From the NCBI RefSeq assembly GCF_001719045.1, contig NZ_CP015423.1, positions 4,711,501-4,775,500 of the forward strand: 64,000 bases of DNA. Reading direction: 5' to 3'. This document shows positions 32,731 to 43,300 of this stretch, in pieces. This DNA is from Paenibacillus polymyxa (GTDB taxonomy: Bacteria > Bacillota > Bacilli > Paenibacillales > Paenibacillaceae). Numbering within the stretch: the stretch's first letter is position 1; the number at the start of each line of letters is the position of its first letter. A program made the position numbers and the translations under genes. Below the pieces are notes generated by a model. It was given only the letters and a program-made list of their open reading frames with translations, searched no databases and was not told the DNA's origin.

Positions 32731-33867
32731 ATGGCGCCCAAATATATACAAGTTAAACAGGAAATTTTGTCCTGGATTCATTCATCCAAACTGGAACCAC
32801 AAAGCCAGCTTCCATCTGAGCATGAAATGTCTGAACAATTTGCCGTTAGTCGGCAAACGGTGCGTCAGGCGCTGGGTGAGCTGGTGCAGGAAGGCTGGCT
32901 GTTTCGGATGCAGGGCAAGGGGACCTTTGTCGCGACACGGGACAGCAAGCAGCCCGAAGATCCAAAGACGATTGGAGTCATTACAACCTATATATCGGAT
33001 TATATTTTCCCATCCATTGTACAGGGAATCGAATCCAAATTGAGTCGTCAGGGCTATAAGATGCTGCTGTCAAGCACAGGTAATGACCCTGAGCAAGAGA
33101 GTCAGTGCCTGGAAATGCTGTTGAGTCAACCGCTGAGCGGAATTATTATCGAACCGACCAAAAGTGGAGAGCGTAACCCCAATCTGAACTATTATTTAAC
33201 CGTGGAAAACCGCCAAATCCCTTATTTGATGATCAATGCGCGTTATGAGGAAATGGATGCGCCATGTCTGCGAGTAGATGATGAAAAGGGTGGTTTTTTG
33301 GCGGCCGAGCATCTGATTAAGCTGGGACACCGACGCTTGGCCGGATTTTTCAAAACCGATGATATGCAAGGGATTCTTCGTATGAAGGGATTTGTGGCCG
33401 CTCACCGCAAATATGGTGTGACACTACACCCGAACGCAGTAACGACTTACCGGACAGAAGAAAAAAATGAGATTCCGCTACAACGTGCGTCGAGGCTATT
33501 GGCGATGGAGGCGGGAGAGCGTCCTACTGGATGGGTGACCTATAATGATGAGCTGGCTGTTCGACTCCTGGATATTGTACGTTCGGTGGGCCTGAACATT
33601 CCCAATGATCTATCGTTGGTTGGGTTTGATGATTCATTTTTGGCGACAGCAACGGAAATCAAGCTAACGACAATTCGGCATCCAAAGGAAGAATTGGGGT
33701 TACGTGCTGCCGATACCATGCTGTCGATGATTGAAGAGAAGGGGTACCATGAAGAAGATCGTCAGTTAATTCTACCGCCTGAGCTCATCGTTCGTGAATC
33801 TACGGGGCCTGTCCAGGTCATGCCTGGAGAACACTATCCTGGAAGATCAGTCGGTTTTATTTCTTAA
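32731..33867 (+). CDS. araR: Arabinose operon repressor AraR, GntR-HTH plus LacI-type domain (378 aa)
   Basis: A chimeric regulator. The N-terminal GntR winged helix is KYIQVKQEILSWIHSSKLEP, QLPSEHEMSEQFAVSRQTVR. A LacI/GalR sugar-binding domain follows (IGVITTYISDYIFPSIVQGI, LGHRRLAGFFKTDDMQG, NDLSLVGFDDSFLAT), which in AraR binds L-arabinose. The frame is open to GTG 32686, but GGAGG at 32721 supports ATG 32731. It sits between araM and araB, each with an AraR box. araA and araD are not in the window. Confidence 0.93.
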   Translation: MAPKYIQVKQEILSWIHSSKLEPQSQLPSEHEMSEQFAVSRQTVRQALGELVQEGWLFRMQGKGTFVATRDSKQPEDPKTIGVITTYISDYIFPSIVQGIESKLSRQGYKMLLSSTGNDPEQESQCLEMLLSQPLSGIIIEPTKSGERNPNLNYYLTVENRQIPYLMINARYEEMDAPCLRVDDEKGGFLAAEHLIKLGHRRLAGFFKTDDMQGILRMKGFVAAHRKYGVTLHPNAVTTYRTEEKNEIPLQRASRLLAMEAGERPTGWVTYNDELAVRLLDIVRSVGLNIPNDLSLVGFDDSFLATATEIKLTTIRHPKEELGLRAADTMLSMIEEKGYHEEDRQLILPPELIVRESTGPVQVMPGEHYPGRSVGFIS

Positions 33868-33938
33868 CATGTAAGGACAAGTTAGTAAGTATACAGCTTT
33901 AACGCTTAATATTTGATGGCATGTTTCTCGTCATACCG

Positions 33939-33980
33939 AACAGTCTGTTTTCTGGATTGCAGAAATAGGCTGTTTTTGTT
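33939..33980 (+). terminator. Terminator of araR
   Basis: AACAGTCTGTTTTCTG pairs with CAGAAATAGGCTGTT, with one bulge and a few GU pairs, and ends in a T-rich tail. Confidence 0.75.
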
Positions 33981-34041
33981 ATATTTTTTCTGAAAATGAG
34001 TACATAAATCTATCTAGAAAATACATAAAAAAGACTAGCTA

Positions 34042-34057
34042 AGTTGTACGTACAAGC
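34042..34057. promoter_or_regulatory. AraR box upstream of araB
   Basis: AGTTGTACGTACAAGC, with the central TTGTACGTACAA a perfect palindrome. It ends two bases before TATAAT (34059-34064), so bound AraR would occlude the promoter. Confidence 0.85.
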
Positions 34058-34058
34058 A

Positions 34059-34077
34059 TATAATGAAAGCGTAAACA
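34059..34077 (+). promoter_or_regulatory. araB -10 box and overlapping cre site
   Basis: TATAAT (34059-34064) is overlapped by ATGAAAGCGTAAACA (34063-34077), which fits the CcpA consensus WTGNAANCGNWNNCA. Arabinose induction and carbon catabolite repression therefore converge on about 35 bases. Confidence 0.65.
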
Positions 34078-34295
34078 AGGTTAAAGGGTCGTTAAGACCT
34101 TCCTGTAATTTTCCATTTGAAGTTAGTTTCAGTCACCTCCTCCATTGCAGATTTCAGAAATGATAGTAAAAGGTGTGTCTTATACATATTAGAACAATTG
34201 AAAAAGGAAGTGGATCTGGCGCTGCTGGGTAAGCATTTTCTGCACAAGCATGGGCGAATGCTTATTATGGTCAAACGAAAAAGGAGGAGGCACAA
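34078..34295 (+). other. Long araB 5' leader with possible anti-Shine-Dalgarno
   Basis: About 220 bases separate the promoter from araB. CCTCCTCC (34136-34143) can pair perfectly with the araB ribosome site GGAGGAGG (34283-34290), 140 bases apart. A 60-codon frame (TTG 34117 to 34299) crosses the leader and overlaps the araB start, but it has no convincing ribosome site. The leader may fold to sequester the ribosome site. Not a known riboswitch to me. Confidence 0.4.
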
Positions 34296-35993
34296 ATGAG
34301 CAAGTATACAATTGGTGTCGATTATGGAACGGAGTCCGGCCGTGCGGTCATTGTTGACCTGTCTGACGGAGCTGAAATTGCTACACATGTAACACCTTAC
34401 CGTCATGGAGTTATGGATGAAGTGCTGCCTGGTAGCGGACGCAAATTGGAAATGGATTGGGCGCTGGAACATCCGGCTGATTATATTGAAGTGCTGACTA
34501 TTTCTATACCTGCCGTTATGAAGGAGACAGGGATTTCTCCAGACGATATCATCGGGATCGGAATTGATTTTACAGCATGCACGATGCTGCCGATTGACGC
34601 GCAGGGACAACCGTTGTGCTTTGACGAGAACCTGAAAGATAACCCGCATAGTTGGGTGAAACTGTGGAAGCATCATGCAGCACAGGATGAAGCGGACCGT
34701 TTAAATGCCATTGCCTCGCAGCGAGGAGAGGTGTTTCTGCCCCGCTATGGAGGGAAAATTTCTTCCGAATGGATGATCGCAAAAATTTGGCAAACTCTGA
34801 ACGAGGCACCAGACATTTATAATCAAACAGACCGCTTTGTAGAAGCGACCGACTGGGTAATTTCCCAGCTCAGTGGGGAACTGAAACGGAATCAGTGTAC
34901 AGCTGGCTACAAGTCTATTTACCATCATCGCGAGGGTTATCCGGATCGTGAATTTTTCAAAGCGCTCGATCCGCGTTTAGAAAATTTGACGGATACAAAG
35001 CTGCGCGGTGAGATTTATGATTTGGGTGCCCGTGCGGGTGGATTAACAGAGGAGATGGCTGCAAAACTCGGACTGAATCCGGGAACGGCAGTAGCGGTAG
35101 GCAATGTGGATGCACATGCGGCTGTTCCGGCAGTAGGCGTCGTCACACCAGGCAAGCTGGTGATGGCGATGGGAACTTCCATTTGCCATATGCTCCTCGG
35201 TGAGGAAGAAAGAGAAGTAGAGGGGATGTGTGGCGTTGTAGAGAACGGAATTATTCCGGGCTATTACGGGTATGAGGCTGGACAATCGGCGGTAGGAGAC
35301 ATTTTCGCATGGTTTGTGGATCATGCTGTTCCCGGCGAAGTGAAGGAGCAGGCAGTTGCGGAAGGTGTGAACGTCCATGTATGGCTGGAGCGTAAAGCGG
35401 CTGAATATAAACCGGGTGAAACCGGGTTGCTGGCGCTGGACTGGTGGAACGGTAACCGTTCTGTGTTGGTTGACACCAACCTGACGGGGCTGATTGTCGG
35501 GTATACGTTGCTGACGAAGCCAGAGGAAGTGTATCGTACATTGCTGGAAGCAACTGCGTTCGGAACACGTAAAATTGTCGATGCGTTCCATCATAACGGC
35601 GTGCCAGTAGACGTATTGTATGCGTGCGGTGGATTGCCGCAGAAAAATCGTCTTTTAATGCAAATTTATGCAGATGTAACCGGACGTGAGATTAAGGTGG
35701 CAGCTTCCACCCAAACTCCTGCATTGGGTGCGGCCATGTTCGCAGCAGTGGCTGCGGGAGCTGAAGCTGGAGGGTACGACGATATCGTCGAAGCAGCGCT
35801 TCATATGGCTCGTGTACGGGACGAGAGCTTCAAGCCGATCCCTGAGAACGCGGCCGTGTATGATAAGCTGTACGAGGAATACAGCCGTCTTCACGACTAC
35901 TTTGGACGTGGAGGCAACCCGGTGATGAAAAAGCTAAAGACCATCAAGGAAGAAGCCAGACGTTCAACTGAAACGGCAAGCATTCATTTTTAA
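34296..35993 (+). CDS. araB: L-ribulokinase (565 aa)
   Basis: Phosphorylates L-ribulose to L-ribulose 5-phosphate in arabinose catabolism. An FGGY-family kinase: [20 protein letters not shown] (ATP/phosphate loop), [15 protein letters not shown], the [13 protein letters not shown] block specific for ribulokinases, [19 protein letters not shown], and [20 protein letters not shown] near the C-terminus. Normal length. ATG follows GGAGGAGG at ideal spacing. A single-gene unit with a terminator. The isomerase and epimerase must be encoded elsewhere. Confidence 0.96.
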   Translation: MSKYTIGVDYGTESGRAVIVDLSDGAEIATHVTPYRHGVMDEVLPGSGRKLEMDWALEHPADYIEVLTISIPAVMKETGISPDDIIGIGIDFTACTMLPIDAQGQPLCFDENLKDNPHSWVKLWKHHAAQDEADRLNAIASQRGEVFLPRYGGKISSEWMIAKIWQTLNEAPDIYNQTDRFVEATDWVISQLSGELKRNQCTAGYKSIYHHREGYPDREFFKALDPRLENLTDTKLRGEIYDLGARAGGLTEEMAAKLGLNPGTAVAVGNVDAHAAVPAVGVVTPGKLVMAMGTSICHMLLGEEEREVEGMCGVVENGIIPGYYGYEAGQSAVGDIFAWFVDHAVPGEVKEQAVAEGVNVHVWLERKAAEYKPGETGLLALDWWNGNRSVLVDTNLTGLIVGYTLLTKPEEVYRTLLEATAFGTRKIVDAFHHNGVPVDVLYACGGLPQKNRLLMQIYADVTGREIKVAASTQTPALGAAMFAAVAAGAEAGGYDDIVEAALHMARVRDESFKPIPENAAVYDKLYEEYSRLHDYFGRGGNPVMKKLKTIKEEARRSTETASIHF

Positions 35994-36040
35994 GAAACTG
36001 ACAAAATATAAGCAAGAAGTATTTAAAACTCTGTTATCTA

Positions 36041-36085
36041 AAAAGCACAGTACACCGAGGAATCGGCAGACTGTGCTTTTTTTTG
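36041..36085 (+). terminator. Terminator of araB
   Basis: AAAGCACAGT pairs with ACTGTGCTTT, followed by TTTTT, 48 bases past the stop codon. Confidence 0.9.
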
Positions 36086-36199
36086 CATTTTATATTCTGT
36101 GAATTACACGATGTGAAAGTCTCAGTGGATGAAAGATGGTAATGCGTTCCTTTCAAAGACTTTCATGAAAATTACAATCGTTTCGGTTTACGGACATTT

Positions 36200-36784
36200 T
36201 TACTTTTTCAGCATGGCATCAGCAAACAAAATGGATTTTGGAATACGGAAAAACTGTTCCGCCTGATCCTGGAAGGTTTGCGAAGGAACGGTACCCTGAT
36301 GCAACCATTTCCGAAATGTACCGGGGTGAACGCCAATCCAATGACTCACATCGGTCACCGAAATATCATGTACCATGCACAGACCCGCCAAGATCCGATT
36401 TTTAACCGGAGAACGAGTCACAGTCCGTTTCATAAAACGGGACGGCGATGGTTGACAGATGAGTGGTGAACGCCGGACAACCTCTTCATTAAATAGAATA
36501 TGGTGCGGATAACCAAGTGTATTACACGTCTTTTCCAGATTAGTGTTGCCGGGAATGCGACCTTCATATACCCACGCACTGACACTACGGGAGGAAATGG
36601 AAAGCTCCTCGGCAAGTTGGGACAGTTTAATGTCATTAGCCATCAAAACGGCAAGCAAAACGCGATTGCGCACTTGACAGCGTGTTGGTTTACGAAAACG
36701 TTTGACACGCACGCCTTTTCCCAAATATTTGCGATTGATCAGAGACCACGCCTGAATGGAATGTTTATCTTGTTGTTTAGGCAT
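36200..36784 (-). CDS. Protein with two tandem HTH-like repeats (194 aa), function unknown
   Basis: Two copies of a 60-residue unit: KNRILAGLCMVHDISVTDVS...FRIPKSILF near the C-terminus and RNRVLLAVLMANDIKLSQLA...LGYPHHILF before it. Each contains an XRE-like helix-turn-helix (ISSRSVSAWVYEGRIP, VHPGTFRKWLHQGTVP). A basic N-terminal stretch precedes them. ATG 36784 follows GGAGG. The frame continues to 36811 without a site. It is divergent from the RHS toxin island and is the nearest candidate regulator of it. Confidence 0.72.
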   Translation of the reverse strand: MPKQQDKHSIQAWSLINRKYLGKGVRVKRFRKPTRCQVRNRVLLAVLMANDIKLSQLAEELSISSRSVSAWVYEGRIPGNTNLEKTCNTLGYPHHILFNEEVVRRSPLICQPSPSRFMKRTVTRSPVKNRILAGLCMVHDISVTDVSHWIGVHPGTFRKWLHQGTVPSQTFQDQAEQFFRIPKSILFADAMLKK

Positions 36785-36978
36785 ATACCCTCCGATTTTT
36801 TTTAACCACATACTACTATACCCGAAGGGGGCTTTGCAAGTGACTCCTCTCCTGATTTTCTTTTAATCCCATGGGCTTAACCGGTTTATGGAAAATAAGG
36901 TCCATTTGGCCTATAAAAATGGAAGTTTAAGGTGCCGATATATTAAATTGTGACATTTTTTATGGAAATGGAGGTAAT

Positions 36979-37053
36979 ATGTTCTTTCTTATGATTGTAA
37001 GGATGTACAGAGAGAAAAGTGGGTTTTTGCAGCCCAACATGCAATTTTTTTGA
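36979..37053 (+). CDS. Possible 24-aa leader peptide before the RHS operon
   Basis: ATG 36979 lies six bases after an excellent GGAGG and encodes MFFLMIVRMYREKSGFLQPN plus MQFF, ending at TGA 37051. It ends 27 bases before the 1080-residue protein gene. The strong ribosome site suggests real translation, either as a small membrane-active peptide or a leader coupling. Not recognised, and may be chance. Confidence 0.35.
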   Translation: MFFLMIVRMYREKSGFLQPNMQFF

Positions 37054-37080
37054 CGAGAGAAAGGGAGGTTATACAGTTAG

Positions 37081-40000
37081 ATGATTTGTAAAAAGGTAAT
37101 GGTATGGTTTCTGACGGCACTTTTGGCAACGAACACTTTGCTGTGCTTGCCTAGTGTGGCAGGAGCGGAAAAACAAGATGTAAAGGACGGAATGCAACTG
37201 GACCAAGCAGATTTGGTACAGAAGGAACAGGAGATCACTAATGAAACAGTTTCTTTTGATCCGCCAACTTCTGTAACAAACAGCGTTTATAATGCACTCA
37301 TGATGAGCTTGGCGGCAACGGTGGAGTATACGTCAATCGTTATCGAACCTGGGGAAACCTATGAATTCGAGAATACAGATACGATCAGTAAGTCCATATA
37401 TAGCAACGCTTCTCAATCAAAAGGCATTTTGTACGATAGTGTAAGTTACAAAGAGGACGGAGACATCAGCACTGTCCATATGGACTATGGCATTAGCCCC
37501 ATTGGTGTTCCTGGGGGAGGCACAGCGTTTATTACGAATACAGGAACAGCAGCATTAACCGTAAAAGTAACGGACGTCTTCACCTACAGTACATCGGAGG
37601 ACCCGGCACTAGAGCGAGTTACGGTCTCTAAAAATGAAAGCTATCGGATTGTGAATGAAGGATGGACTGCCCGTTCGATTCAGCATGATGGGTCAAATGC
37701 AGACAATCGCCGTTTTGATTACGCAAAATACAAGGCAGACGGAACTTTATCCGCATCTGATCTTAATAGCATTGCTCATCCCTCTTTGGGTGATGGAGAG
37801 GAACTGATTATTACAGGTTCCACTGCCAATGCGGTGACCTTCGGATTTCCATACGGCAAATACAGTATAGAAAGCACCGGCGAGCCGGCTTATGCGCGGG
37901 TTACCTTAAATCAGGGGGAAAGCTACCAGTTTATCAATGTGGGAACCCGATTGGATACGGTGGAAAGTGACGGTACATCTAAAGATAAACTTGACTATGT
38001 TGTTTATCTGGCAAACGGAACAGAGGCTTCACGCGGCAGCAGCACTACGGCGAAGCCACAGATTGCTGTGGACAGATATGCGGTAGTTACCCAGGTCACT
38101 GCAAATCCGGTTACATACGGGGCTCCATATCGCAATTTTATTGCTCGTCCTGTGGGTGGTGATGCAATCAGCCGTGTGGAGCTTGAGGTGGGCAAGAGCT
38201 ACATTTTCCACAATAATGGTACGCTAATGAATCCGATCTACAATAACTCCAAAAAGGTAGGAAGCTTGTTCGACTATGCTATTTACAAGCCGGATGGAAC
38301 GGTAAATTCCTCTGGTTTTAACAGCCAGTCTGGTCCCATGATCCCGCCTTCGGGATATGCCATTGTGACTGTGATCGGTCCGAGTCCTATTATCTTTGAC
38401 TATACAGATGATTTTTCCTGGGAAACGAGTAGCCATCCTGCTTTCTTGCGGGTAACACTTTCGAAAGGTGAAAGTTATGCTTTTACCAATATTAGTGATC
38501 ATTTGAGGAATCTGCACAGCACAGCCAAAACCGTTAAAGGAAAATTTGATGTAGTCCTGTATAAAGCAGATGATACAGAGCAATCCAGGCGCAATACCGG
38601 GAACTCAACCTTTTTGGTTGGTGCAGGTAAAAAGGCCAGTGTAACGGTAACCAGTGACACGCCAATCACGTTTGGTGGTATCTATAGGAGTTTTAAGGCC
38701 AGCGAAGATGATAATGGTATCGGGCAAACGACGCTGGAGCCAGGGGATTCGTACATTTTCCGCAATCATGATAGCAAATCGAATTCATTGCGGCATGACA
38801 AAAGTAGTGGAAGTGCACGCTTTGATTCGGCAAGCTATCGAGGGCTTCGTTTACTGACATCAGATCATTTCAACAATACAGTGGACCCAGAGATTGTTGC
38901 AGGCGGTGAAGCCATTGTCACCAATGTATCCGATCGGCCAATCACCTTTAGTTACAGCAGTAAGGTAGAGGCTATGCTTAACGCACAGGCAGCCTTCCAT
39001 CGAATTACATTGAAACGCGGTGAAAGCCGGAAATTTATCAATGTAAGCACTTTGGACAAGGCTCTGGATGTCATTTCAGTCAGCGGTATGAAGTGGAATT
39101 ACATGAATTACAAGGCAGACGGTACGGTGTACAGTCAGGCCAGTGATACGACTCAATTGCCGTTGGTACAGGCTGGTGGATATGCCATTGTAACGACGGT
39201 TTCGGATGTGCCAGTGACTTATGGAGCTGTGTTAGGAATATTCGACGTTGAGGATGCTCAGGTGCCGACAGGCAATCAAGTCACTGTCAAGCAGGGAGAA
39301 AGCTATGTATTCCATAATACTGGTTCACAGGCTTCCTCATTAACGACAGATGCTTCAAACGAAAGCCGCCTCTACGACTATGCCATATATGAAGAAGGTA
39401 GCGGTGTAAATTCCAAGGTGGATAGAGCAGGTATGGATGCTTCTCTACCTGAAATCTCACTTGGAGCCGGAGATACGCTTGTTGTGACTGTCACTTCGCC
39501 GCAAGCCGTGACCTTTCATTTCAAGAATGAAATTAAAGCGGAGCCAAGCACAGAACCGGCGTTGTTAAAAACGTCCTTGTCTGGCGGCAAGCAGGAGATA
39601 TGGATCAATCGCGGAAGTCAGGAGGCCCCTATCGTGACGAATGCGAAGGCGGCTGGTGGAACGTATCAATATACCGTTACGGATCAGGCTGGAAAAGTGA
39701 TTCGTGAACATAAAGAGGCGATAGATAATCAACAGCAAGTGCCAGCTAATGCAAATATTCATCTTGCCGTAGCTGCAGCTGCTCCTGCTGTTAACTTTGG
39801 AGCGCCTTATCGTGTGTTTGCCGTAAAAAATAACGATGACAGCAAGCTGGACGAGCTAATTGAGCTCATAGATAAAGAAGCTGACTTTACGGCAGGCCAA
39901 CAAGGGAAATATCGGTTTACACCCAAAGAAGACGGGATTTACCGTTTTGCTGTGAAGGAGAAATCAAACTTTGCTGCGCAGCAACCCATTGTAAGCTTGT

Positions 40001-40323
40001 TTACGGACCCTGATTTTAGTAACCAGCTTGTCTCTTCAACAGAGCAAGCACAAATATATGGTTGGGATTACACGGTCTTAGAGTATGAGATGAAGGCAGG
40101 CCAAACGATTTATGTGAAGTTGACAGAAACCAATAGCGGCGCATTACAAACCGTAATTAAGGCAGCACATATGGCGCTTGGTAAGGATACTTCATATGAA
40201 TATCGAAAAGGGAACCGACTGAATAAAGTTATTTTGTTCACCGGTGATCAAATTCAACTGGATTATGACTTAAACGGAAACGTCATTAGACGGACGAAGA
40301 AGGTATTTCCTTTTACAGATTAA
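37081..40323 (+). CDS. Large secreted repeat protein preceding the RHS toxin gene (1080 aa)
   Basis: A signal peptide (MICKKVMVWFLTALLATNTL, then LCLPSVAGA) is followed by about nine repeats of 90-110 residues between about 85 and 920. Each repeat opens with a strand such as RVTLNQGESYQFINVGT, RVELEVGKSYIFHNNGT or RITLKRGESRKFINVST and closes with a block like VTYGAPYRNF. A PPC-like beta domain (about 930-1050, GKYRFTPKEDGIYRFAVKE) and a YD-like tail (LDYDLNGNVIRRTKKVF) follow. No enzyme motif. The RHS gene starts 72 bases downstream without a terminator, so they form an operon. It may be a wall anchor, scaffold or delivery partner for the RHS protein. Confidence 0.8.
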   Translation: MICKKVMVWFLTALLATNTLLCLPSVAGAEKQDVKDGMQLDQADLVQKEQEITNETVSFDPPTSVTNSVYNALMMSLAATVEYTSIVIEPGETYEFENTDTISKSIYSNASQSKGILYDSVSYKEDGDISTVHMDYGISPIGVPGGGTAFITNTGTAALTVKVTDVFTYSTSEDPALERVTVSKNESYRIVNEGWTARSIQHDGSNADNRRFDYAKYKADGTLSASDLNSIAHPSLGDGEELIITGSTANAVTFGFPYGKYSIESTGEPAYARVTLNQGESYQFINVGTRLDTVESDGTSKDKLDYVVYLANGTEASRGSSTTAKPQIAVDRYAVVTQVTANPVTYGAPYRNFIARPVGGDAISRVELEVGKSYIFHNNGTLMNPIYNNSKKVGSLFDYAIYKPDGTVNSSGFNSQSGPMIPPSGYAIVTVIGPSPIIFDYTDDFSWETSSHPAFLRVTLSKGESYAFTNISDHLRNLHSTAKTVKGKFDVVLYKADDTEQSRRNTGNSTFLVGAGKKASVTVTSDTPITFGGIYRSFKASEDDNGIGQTTLEPGDSYIFRNHDSKSNSLRHDKSSGSARFDSASYRGLRLLTSDHFNNTVDPEIVAGGEAIVTNVSDRPITFSYSSKVEAMLNAQAAFHRITLKRGESRKFINVSTLDKALDVISVSGMKWNYMNYKADGTVYSQASDTTQLPLVQAGGYAIVTTVSDVPVTYGAVLGIFDVEDAQVPTGNQVTVKQGESYVFHNTGSQASSLTTDASNESRLYDYAIYEEGSGVNSKVDRAGMDASLPEISLGAGDTLVVTVTSPQAVTFHFKNEIKAEPSTEPALLKTSLSGGKQEIWINRGSQEAPIVTNAKAAGGTYQYTVTDQAGKVIREHKEAIDNQQQVPANANIHLAVAAAAPAVNFGAPYRVFAVKNNDDSKLDELIELIDKEADFTAGQQGKYRFTPKEDGIYRFAVKEKSNFAAQQPIVSLFTDPDFSNQLVSSTEQAQIYGWDYTVLEYEMKAGQTIYVKLTETNSGALQTVIKAAHMALGKDTSYEYRKGNRLNKVILFTGDQIQLDYDLNGNVIRRTKKVFPFTD

Positions 40324-40395
40324 AAGGATGTCTTTGCTTCGAAAAAACATAACAGATAGTTAGATGTACAGGCATTATTAAATAGGGGTGAGCGA

Positions 40396-43300
40396 GTGTT
40401 TAAACGTTATATTTGTAGTCTACTATGTATGGCAATGTTGCTGGGTCCATGGAGCACATGGGCATATGGAGAAGAAGGGCACGGAGAGGCGGCAGCTTCT
40501 CAGTCTTCTTCGTCTTCCACTCCACAGATTATTACCAGAGCATGGCTTGCGCAGCAAACTGGTAAAGATCAGGCTTGGGTCAATGCACAGTTATCCAAAG
40601 GCTATACTTTATATGATATTTATAAAGCTTGGCAAAAAGATGGTGGAGAAAATTCATTACCGGAACAAAGTCCAAGCTTGTGGGTACAGCAGAATGGGCT
40701 GACATTGAGCACAAATGCAAAGGCGGAACCGTCTGATGAGTCGGCTGAGCTGAAGGAAGGTGAAAAGCCCACTCAGGCCGCCCAGGATGAAAAGGCAACT
40801 CAACAACCGCTAGATAAGGAAGAGGATAAAGCGCCGGCTCCAGACACGACTGAGATGGATATACCATCCATCCCCCGTGTAATTGATTCCGTATATGCGC
40901 CGACTCCAGGAGAAAACAGTCTGATCGGGCAGAATTTACTTCAACAAAGTTTGTTGCAGGTATCTGCTACAACAGATGTGTATGCTCCTTTTGATCAAGC
41001 GGCGCTTGCACAAAGCAGGCTAAGTGATGATACTTCGCGTTATGGGCTGGATTACGGTGACAACAGTGTGTTCACCGCTTCTGGACAGCTTGCCGTGCAA
41101 AATACGGACTTGGTGTTGCCGGGTTCATTCCCCTTTGCACTGACTCGTGTGTATAACAGTTCATTGGCAAATAACCAGATTGGTGTGCAGCAAAATGGAG
41201 GGTTGTATACAAACGCCAGTGCCATCCGTGAGGAGGAAGCAGCTTCTGGTCTGGGAAGAGGCTGGAAGTGGGATCTTCCTCATATACAGAAACTGGATGG
41301 TAAGCGGTATTTGTATATGCCGGGAACAGGCTCATATGAGGTAAAAGATGATTTTCAGCTTGAAGGATATGCCTACAAAGATCTCAAGATCAGTACAGAT
41401 CAAAGCGCAGACGTGCAGGGAGTAAGCAGTGCGTACAAAATAGCAGTGCTGAATGGAAATAACTATTATCTGGATCAGGACGGTTATTTGATTTTAATCC
41501 AGGATGCGTATAAGAATCGGGTGGAATTTGATTATACAAGTTCTGGTGGAGCAAAGCTCATTCGTTCGATTCGAAATAATGATGGCAGAGAGCTTGATTT
41601 CACTTACAATGCTGGACAGCTTGTTGTTAAAGAGCAGGGCACAGACCATCAGTACACCTATCGTCAAAGTGGCGAGGGAAGCAGCAAGGTGCTGTCAGAA
41701 GTGTTGGATTCTCTTTCCAGAAGCACAAGCTATGCGTATACATTCATGGACGCTCCTTTTAATGTAGTCGTAGATGGTGAAGGAAAGACTGGAGCCCTAC
41801 AGCAAAATGCATCGGCGTTGCTTACACGAATTGTACGACCTACTTCATCGATCACAGACATTCGTTATGAAGCATTTAACAAGCAGATAGGTGTATACGG
41901 TACACAAGGCGTGTTCAAGGTGGTTTCACGCGCTGATATGTACAGTACAACCGCAGGCAATCGTTTTTTAAATAAAATTGATTTCACCTATTCCGGAGAA
42001 GATCTAGCCAACTATGGGAAAAACGCTGAATGGACGGTAGTTGCCAAAGGGACACGTACAGCGGAAACCTTCCATTTCGGTAAAGTCTTTAGAGGAGATA
42101 ACGCACCGGACAAGCTTGTTCTAAACAGCTATGATCAAGAGGGAGATTCTACCGGCTATCATATAGATTACACGTATAATGATGCCATGGACTGGAATTT
42201 GCCTGTGCAAATGCGAGAGTCCTATACGGAGGGAGGTTCTTCATCAGAACCTGTAACGACCTTCTATGACTACAATGAATATGGTCTTCCTTTGAAAATA
42301 TCCCAGAGTACGGGATCGGAGACTGTTCATACGTATAGAACCTCTAATGAGCCTTTTTTCTGGGTTCAACCCGCTCAGACGGTCAACAAAATAAGTGAAG
42401 GAAAAACGTTGACGACGGTTCGCACCTACAAGTCAGAAGGCAATTTGTATGAGCTAAAAAACTATGAAGGCACAGAGCAAGGAAAGCTATTATCGCACAG
42501 CTCTACTTTTTACAATACAAAAGGGAATGTAAGCAGCCAGAAAATTCAAATTGATGACAGAAGCGATGCTAATGTGTCTATTGATTATGATTCTCCTTAT
42601 GGTTCTTACCTCCCAACAAGGCAGCTTTTGCCTAAAGGTGTTGAGTATACGTATGATTACTATCCGACCGGAGAAATCAAGTCCCAAACAGATGCCAAGC
42701 GCAAAACGGAGTCTTATGTGTATGACGCAATGGGGCGTGTAACAAAGGTTACTTATCCGGACGGCACTCAAACTGTCGTGGTGTACAAGGATGATACGAA
42801 TGATGTCACTGTTACCGGACCCGATGGCGTAAGCGTTGAAAGATTGTATAATCCGTTCGGGCAGATGCTCCAGCAGCAGGTGGATGATGCAATCTATGGT
42901 TATGGTTATGATGATAATGGAGATATGGTAGAAAGCACGGATGCTGAACAAGCAACCACTCGCTACGCCTACGATGCTTTTGGGCGACCTGTAAAGACGA
43001 ACTATGCGGATGGAACAACAGATACCGTGGCGTATAATGCGGTGGATCGTACCGTTACTCAGACGGATGCCTCTGGCTACCGTATACGTGAAGTATCGGA
43101 TGCTCTAGGTCGTGTGACCTCCACACAAGAAGCTAAAAATGGATCATTTCAGCCGCTGGAGTCGCTAGCTTACAATCATGCGGGTATGGTCACTAGCCGG
43201 ACGGACGGTAACGGTCAACGCATGATCTATGATTACGATGCTCTGGGACAAATGACTTCGGTCACAGATCCATCCGGGCAGCAGGTTAGCTATATGTATG

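Noticed and set aside
34117..34299. 60-codon frame in the araB leader
   Set aside because: The TTG start has no ribosome site, and the tail KRKRRRHK is the translated araB ribosome-site region. Treated as leader RNA instead.
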